Source of the DNA: Polytrichum commune
Lineage: Eukaryota; Streptophyta; Polytrichopsida; Polytrichales; Polytrichaceae
NCBI GenBank assembly: GCA_950295325.1
Contig: OX485806.1
Location: forward strand, 498,001 to 562,000
DNA: 64,000 nt
Direction of reading: 5' to 3'
The position numbers were made by a program, and so were the translations under genes. This document shows positions 59,417 through 64,000 of the stretch, piece by piece; the stretch's first letter is position 1, and each line of letters starts with the position of its first letter. The notes beneath the pieces are model-generated. The model was not told the origin of the DNA. It ran no database searches and saw only the letters and a list, made by a program, of their open reading frames with translations.

Positions 59417-61219
59417 ATCTTTTTATGGGGGTCTTGTAATATTTAGTCAATTGCAAGTAAATGTTCACTTTCTACTGTAACATAGGTACATGCATCATGA
59501 CCTAGAGAACGGAAGTTCAAGAAAAAATGAACCAATAATTCAATCAAATTATGTTTTCGGCCAATAGCCCGGTTCTTCTCCCATTGCAAACTTGAGATCA
59601 AATGAAGCAAGTTCTCGGATTTCAACATCTACCTAATGAAATACAATGATTAGTTTTCAAATTTAAAATTAAAAAATGTGGTTGCTACATGGATGAATGA
59701 ACAAAATTATAAATCATTGTTCTTTAGTTTTGACCAAAGTTGTTTTGCACGGAAAAAGCGGCAACCTATTTGCACATATCAATTCACCTACCCTGTTTTT
59801 ATGAGAATAACATTCTTGACCCCCAACTTCCTAAGCAACCCATTTTTGGTTGATGGATGATTTCTTTCATACATTAACCCCGCATGACTCATACATCCAC
59901 AATCTAAATAACTATAAACACCAAGCCAATATGGGTATCTATCCATAGACACGAGCCATGCAATTTGGAGATGATTAGAATGCGGAAAAACATGTCAAAG
60001 TGGGGAAGTGGTTGTGTTGTTGTAGTGTTGGGAGCTCACGTGAGGGTTTTGACTCCAATCAATGTTCGCCACTTTAATGCAAACTTTGCATGAACAAAAA
60101 CAATGTTTATTTTGGTCAAAGTGAAATAGTTTATTTGATGCTCGTTCAAAATCGGCCTTTGTGCTCACATCGACCATTCGATTCAACATTCAAACATTCT
60201 ATGATTTGTGAGGAATTCTTTGCATATACGTGGTTAGAAATATCAGACGCTTTACATACTACAAAATGCAAGGTGACTAAGCCTATTGTGGTTCGCACAT
60301 TTTTGCATGAGAGTTTATGGAGGTGCTCAACTACTGGCTTGTTCCCATCTAGTGGATCACATAAGTATTTCACTCGTATTCTATGTGAATTTTATGGGTC
60401 AAATATATTTTTTGGGGGATAAAACATGACATTTTCTTGTGCACCTCTTCATTCAATTGCTGCAATCTAAAAGTCCACAAGGGTCCTTCATGTCCATTTT
60501 TGCCCTTCAAATAGCTCATCTCCCATGTTTCAAGATCCTACACATGAACCCCACTTTACCTTCAAACTGGTCCATGAAAATTCTTCAACCATAATCGAGT
60601 GAAGTGTACTCAAAACAACCCTTTCATAGGTTTGGGAAGTTAGGGATTAAGTAGGTGTTGTGATCATCGATCATGTCAAATGTAATCATTCCAAATGGAC
60701 ATGGGACATGTTTTGGAAGATTCATATTGGCAAGTGAAATAAGTTGAATCTCATCTAGGACTCAGTGATTGTGACCTCCACCTACTAAGCTTAGTCGCCA
60801 CTAGCCCCTTTGCTAGTGTCAACCCGTAGTCATGGGTGCATTGCTCCTTAAAGGAACCAAGTACCATAAGTGTCAATAAGTGGGCCGCTTATGGACCTCC
60901 CAAAATCAAGGAAGTGATTGTGGGTTAGGCGCATGTCATGGCGGCTTCTCTTGGTTATGCCAATGTGGTAAACCCGGCCCACAAAAGAATGTCACTAGTC
61001 CACCTTATTAAATATATATATATATATGCTTTTACCATACTTGATTCCAATAGATTTGCCTTACTACATCGTTTATGGTATTTAGTGTCACATACACTAT
61101 TTGCGATGAATCTAAACTAGATGCATGGAGATCTTAAAGTGTCACGCCTGTTAATTGCCAATATGATACTACTCGCCAACATTAGTAACTTTCTTAAGTG
61201 ATAATAATAATAATAATTA

Positions 61220-61600
61220 TTATTATGACATTTAGTGTAGCACCTTGAGATACTTGAGATGATAGTTTTTTAATTTTAGTATGCAAGGGGAAGATATCAT
61301 TGAGCATATTAATGGCAAACATCATGTATGCAAGAAGAAGATATTCTTGAGGATATGAATGCCAAGTGTCATTTGTGTACACTTCAGTCAACTTGTAGAT
61401 CATTATGTAACACAAGCATACACCTCATAACACTATCGAACTAACTCATGCCAAGACATTACTAAACGCACGTGAACGCCAAATGTCATGAAATGACCCT
61501 AATGATGAAATTGTTGATCATTAGTGTAACCTAGCATATACCTCAAAATAGGGTAAGTGACACTATTACACACATGACACTAAATGCCATACATGGTGTA
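61220..61600 (-). repeat. Dispersed repeat family 2, most complete copy
   Basis: On the minus strand it starts TACACCATGTATGGCATTTA at 61600, passes through GGTTACACTAATGATCAAC and TGATCTACAAGTTGACTGAA, and ends CTACACTAAATGTCATAATA near 61220, next to an (ATT)n run (61202-61226). Compared with the copies at 13460 and 15596 it has an extra internal ATGCTCAATGATATCTTC segment, an apparent local duplication. The ends share an inverted ATTTAGTGT core. Confidence 0.7.
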
Positions 61601-61664
61601 CCGCCGTCACCACATGTGAAAGTGCACTTACCTTTATTGAGTTATTTTAGCATTTAGTTCTCGA

Positions 61665-62498
61665 TTAACCCCTAAGTGCCCGAGCAACCATATATGGTTG
61701 ATCAAAAATTTCGGCTCGTTTGTGTGTGGGCAGGTAAAATTCCTTTGACCGCGTAAATTTTTTTGGCGGGCAGTATGGAAGGGCAACTTTTGGATTGAGG
61801 CATTTTTGACCAAAAAGAGTAAATATTCAATTTTAGAGAGGGTCGCAAAGGCATATGTGTCCGTGATGTAGGGAATGGGTGGAGAAAGTGCTTTACTATT
61901 TCCTCAATGTTTCAGCTAATTGGACTATTGTACTTGTTTTTGACATCCAAAGAGTTCTCATTATTCATTTCTTTTGAAAAGTGTCGTAGTGGAAAGAGTA
62001 AAAAAATTCCGTATTTTTGACCGTTGAATATTAGTATTCACAATTACCAATGTGAAGTAATTTGCAATATCAAATCGTCAAGTGTTAAAATAAAGAAAAT
62101 GCATTTCAAGAATTGCAAGGAGGATTGCGAAATGATTGGGATAGCTCTATATGCATACATAGGGTCTTTGGAATCACATTTTCGTATTCTTTCACATGTT
62201 GGAGTTGTTCATGTCACCTCAAACTCCTAAAAACACTTATGAGCAAATCATACCAACATTGTGGGGAGGGGCGGCATACAAAAAAAAGAATGTATACATT
62301 TCTCCTGTTTGTATCTCACAACTCTTATGCAATCTCGGTCTCAAAATTGGTATGCATACTAATAAACAAGTTCTTTAAACATCTATACGGTTGGATTTTG
62401 GATAAAAGACAAATTCCTCCATTGGGGATTGTATTAAAGCCATGCACATATTTCTTAGGAAAAGTGCATTCCGAAAGGCTTGGGCACTTAGGGGTTAA
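61665..62498. mobile_element. 834-bp inverted-repeat element, TTAACCCCTAAGTGCCC ends
   Basis: The 21-bp left end (61665-61685) is inverted at 62478-62498 with one mismatch (TTAACCCCTAAGTGCCC then G/A, AGC). No clean target duplication: GTTCTCG at left and GGTCTTG at right agree at five of seven positions. The interior (ORFs 62024-62230, 62113-62529) has no recognisable transposase. Confidence 0.65.
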
Positions 62499-62805
62499 TG
62501 GTCTTGGCCCCATCTTAATTTTCACTTAATTGTAAAACCTTTGATACACAAATGAACAATTGGCCATGTTATAGAATGTTATGTCAAATTTCGGAACTTT
62601 AAGCCTTTAAGATTAATTGATCTACGGTGCTTGACGCGGCAACAAAGACCGGCTTGCTTTCTTGAAAGAGAAGATCTCGCCAACACACTCCAGGTTGGCC
62701 CATCTCGTGACATCTCCTCCCCATCAATCCCCTATACTCTTATAGTTAAACAAAGTTAAACAAGCTCTAACGATTTGAAATTGAGAGTTCCATTTTGGAA
62801 CATTT

Positions 62806-63041
62806 GAACCTTATGGCGGGACACTAGTGTCCCATAATGCATTGGTTAAACCTTAAAAGCCCCTGTCGACATCAAAAATGGTCAGTTGAAGGCGATCAAA
62901 GCGGCTTGAGATTTTTCTCAACATCTTCTACACGCTTTAATGTTCAAAGTTGGTTTCTATTTTTGATCACTTGCAATCACAAAACCAATCATTAAGGAGC
63001 CTCCGATTTATTTGGGACATTGGTGTCCCACCATAAGGTTC
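62806..63041. repeat. 236-bp inverted-repeat unit with nested GGGACACTAGTGTCCC palindrome
   Basis: GAACCTTATGGCGGGACAC... (62806-62833) recurs inverted at 63014-63041 with about three differences. Each arm ends in its own palindrome, perfect at left (62818-62833) and one transition pair off at right (GGGACATTGGTGTCCC). The phrase before the left arm (AAGCTCT, GAATTGAGAGT, TTTTGGAA) occurs again near 63508-63552. Confidence 0.6.
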
Positions 63042-64000
63042 GTTTAGACTTTCAAGGGTTAACTTGTTCAATGTATTTAACGTTGCAAAATGGCTTGCTC
63101 GCTTTCGTGAGAAGAGGAAGGTAGATGGACCTTATTCGAACAATTGACTTAATTGGACACCTAGATATGAGTGGTATGTGGTTATTTGTGGATTTAAGAA
63201 CACACACCCAAAATATATGTATTTGGAAGAGATTGGACTACGTGGTGAAAATATGTGAACCTTTCTAGGTGCCCTAGGGGGGGGGGTAGGGGTGTGTATG
63301 ACCACTTTACGAACATGAGAATCCTCACTTTGATAATTAACATGTTAACATGTAAGCTTCAAAAAATAAGAGGCAAATAGATACAAACATGATTTGGTTT
63401 TGCTAAGCACATAATCATCTCACACTAATCATGTGTTTTTATATCATACGAAAAGTGGGTGCATAGAGATCACACGTCTATCTTACACAAATTTACCCAA
63501 TTCTAAGCAAGCTCTGTCAATTTGGGAATTGAGAGTCCCGTTTTGGAATGATGAGGCCTTTAACCTCTAAAGATCCAAAAGGACTTTTTTCTTGTCCAAG
63601 CAACCACCTCTACTTGTCCATACGAGTGCACACATTCATGTTAACAACCCTCTAAACGGAAACACCTAGATGGCTATAATTTTATACAAACAATCCCAAC
63701 TCTACAAAGATTCCATCTATATGGTTAGACCCACCATTAGAAGTACAAATGTCACTTATTGAATTGTTGGATCGAGAAGATGGCTTTTAAGATGATTTTG
63801 GGAACATTTTGAGCTTGAGCCTCTAGGGGTTGGGTTAACCCCTAAAATTTTGTTCGGTCAATCACTACAGCCTAGCAATTACCAACATACATGTTTACAT
63901 TATAATCTATTGATTTTTAACACACAAACGATTGAAAACTTGTGTGAACAATCCTAACCCTACAAAGCTTTCATTTGTATAGTCAGATCTATCACAAGAG
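63042..64000. other. No gene seen to the window end
   Basis: Non-coding sequence with a 10-G run near 63279 and another inverted stretch AGGGGTT/AACCCCT near 63827-63845, which resembles the ends of the 61665 element. Confidence 0.5.

Overview
This is a nuclear chromosome segment of a land plant. It is AT-rich and mostly non-coding, has GT-AG introns, and carries plant-type retro- and DNA transposons, a short run of the plant telomere repeat (CCCTAAA) and a TIR-NBS-LRR (TNL) immune-receptor gene. The TIR wording (NHRGPDVKKTF) and a GIPMG-type reverse transcriptase that I associate with non-flowering plants suggest a gymnosperm, fern, lycophyte or bryophyte. I cannot name the species.

Only two host genes can be modelled with confidence. 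(1) A six-exon TNL gene on the minus strand (29774 down to 24509): TIR, NB-ARC, LRRs and a post-LRR domain. All introns join in frame, but one in-frame TAG (28289-28291) lies just after the GLPL motif, so it is probably a recent pseudogene. (2) A multi-exon RNA-binding-protein gene on the plus strand (45744-52438): acidic N-terminus, Arg/Gly-rich and Gln/Ala/His-rich middle, C-terminal RRM. It has a TATA box, a telo-box and two small upstream ORFs. Weaker candidates are a small spliced ORF near 17.5 kb (minus) and an orphan ORF at 30.1-30.4 kb (minus).

The rest is layered mobile DNA. Left end (1-2926): copy A of a repeat whose copy B lies at 42330-44516. The two copies act as each other's empty site: A carries a 1149-bp element with an 8-bp target duplication that B lacks, and B carries a tRNA-derived SINE with a 12-bp target duplication that A lacks. 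8.4-20.2 kb: degenerate retro-like sequence, an 848-bp foldback, a dead hAT transposase tail and several MITEs. 20.7-23.7 kb: a Copia element with near-identical LTRs but without integrase and reverse transcriptase. 30-34.3 kb: MITE, a 501-bp tandem duplication, a GC-rich island and a microRNA-like hairpin. 34.7-38.1 kb: a 3352-bp terminal-inverted-repeat element carrying arrays of a near-palindromic 20-mer every ~61 bp. 40.0-41.0 kb: a dead GIPMG reverse transcriptase. 53-64 kb: gene-free, with small inverted-repeat elements.

The most interesting items are: the MITE group with CTCGGGGAG ends and 8-bp target duplications (four insertions, three internal types); the 3.35-kb palindrome-array element; the fold-back hairpin at 34134-34287; the single-codon lesion in the TNL gene; and the reciprocal empty sites, which give a relative insertion order without any outside data.
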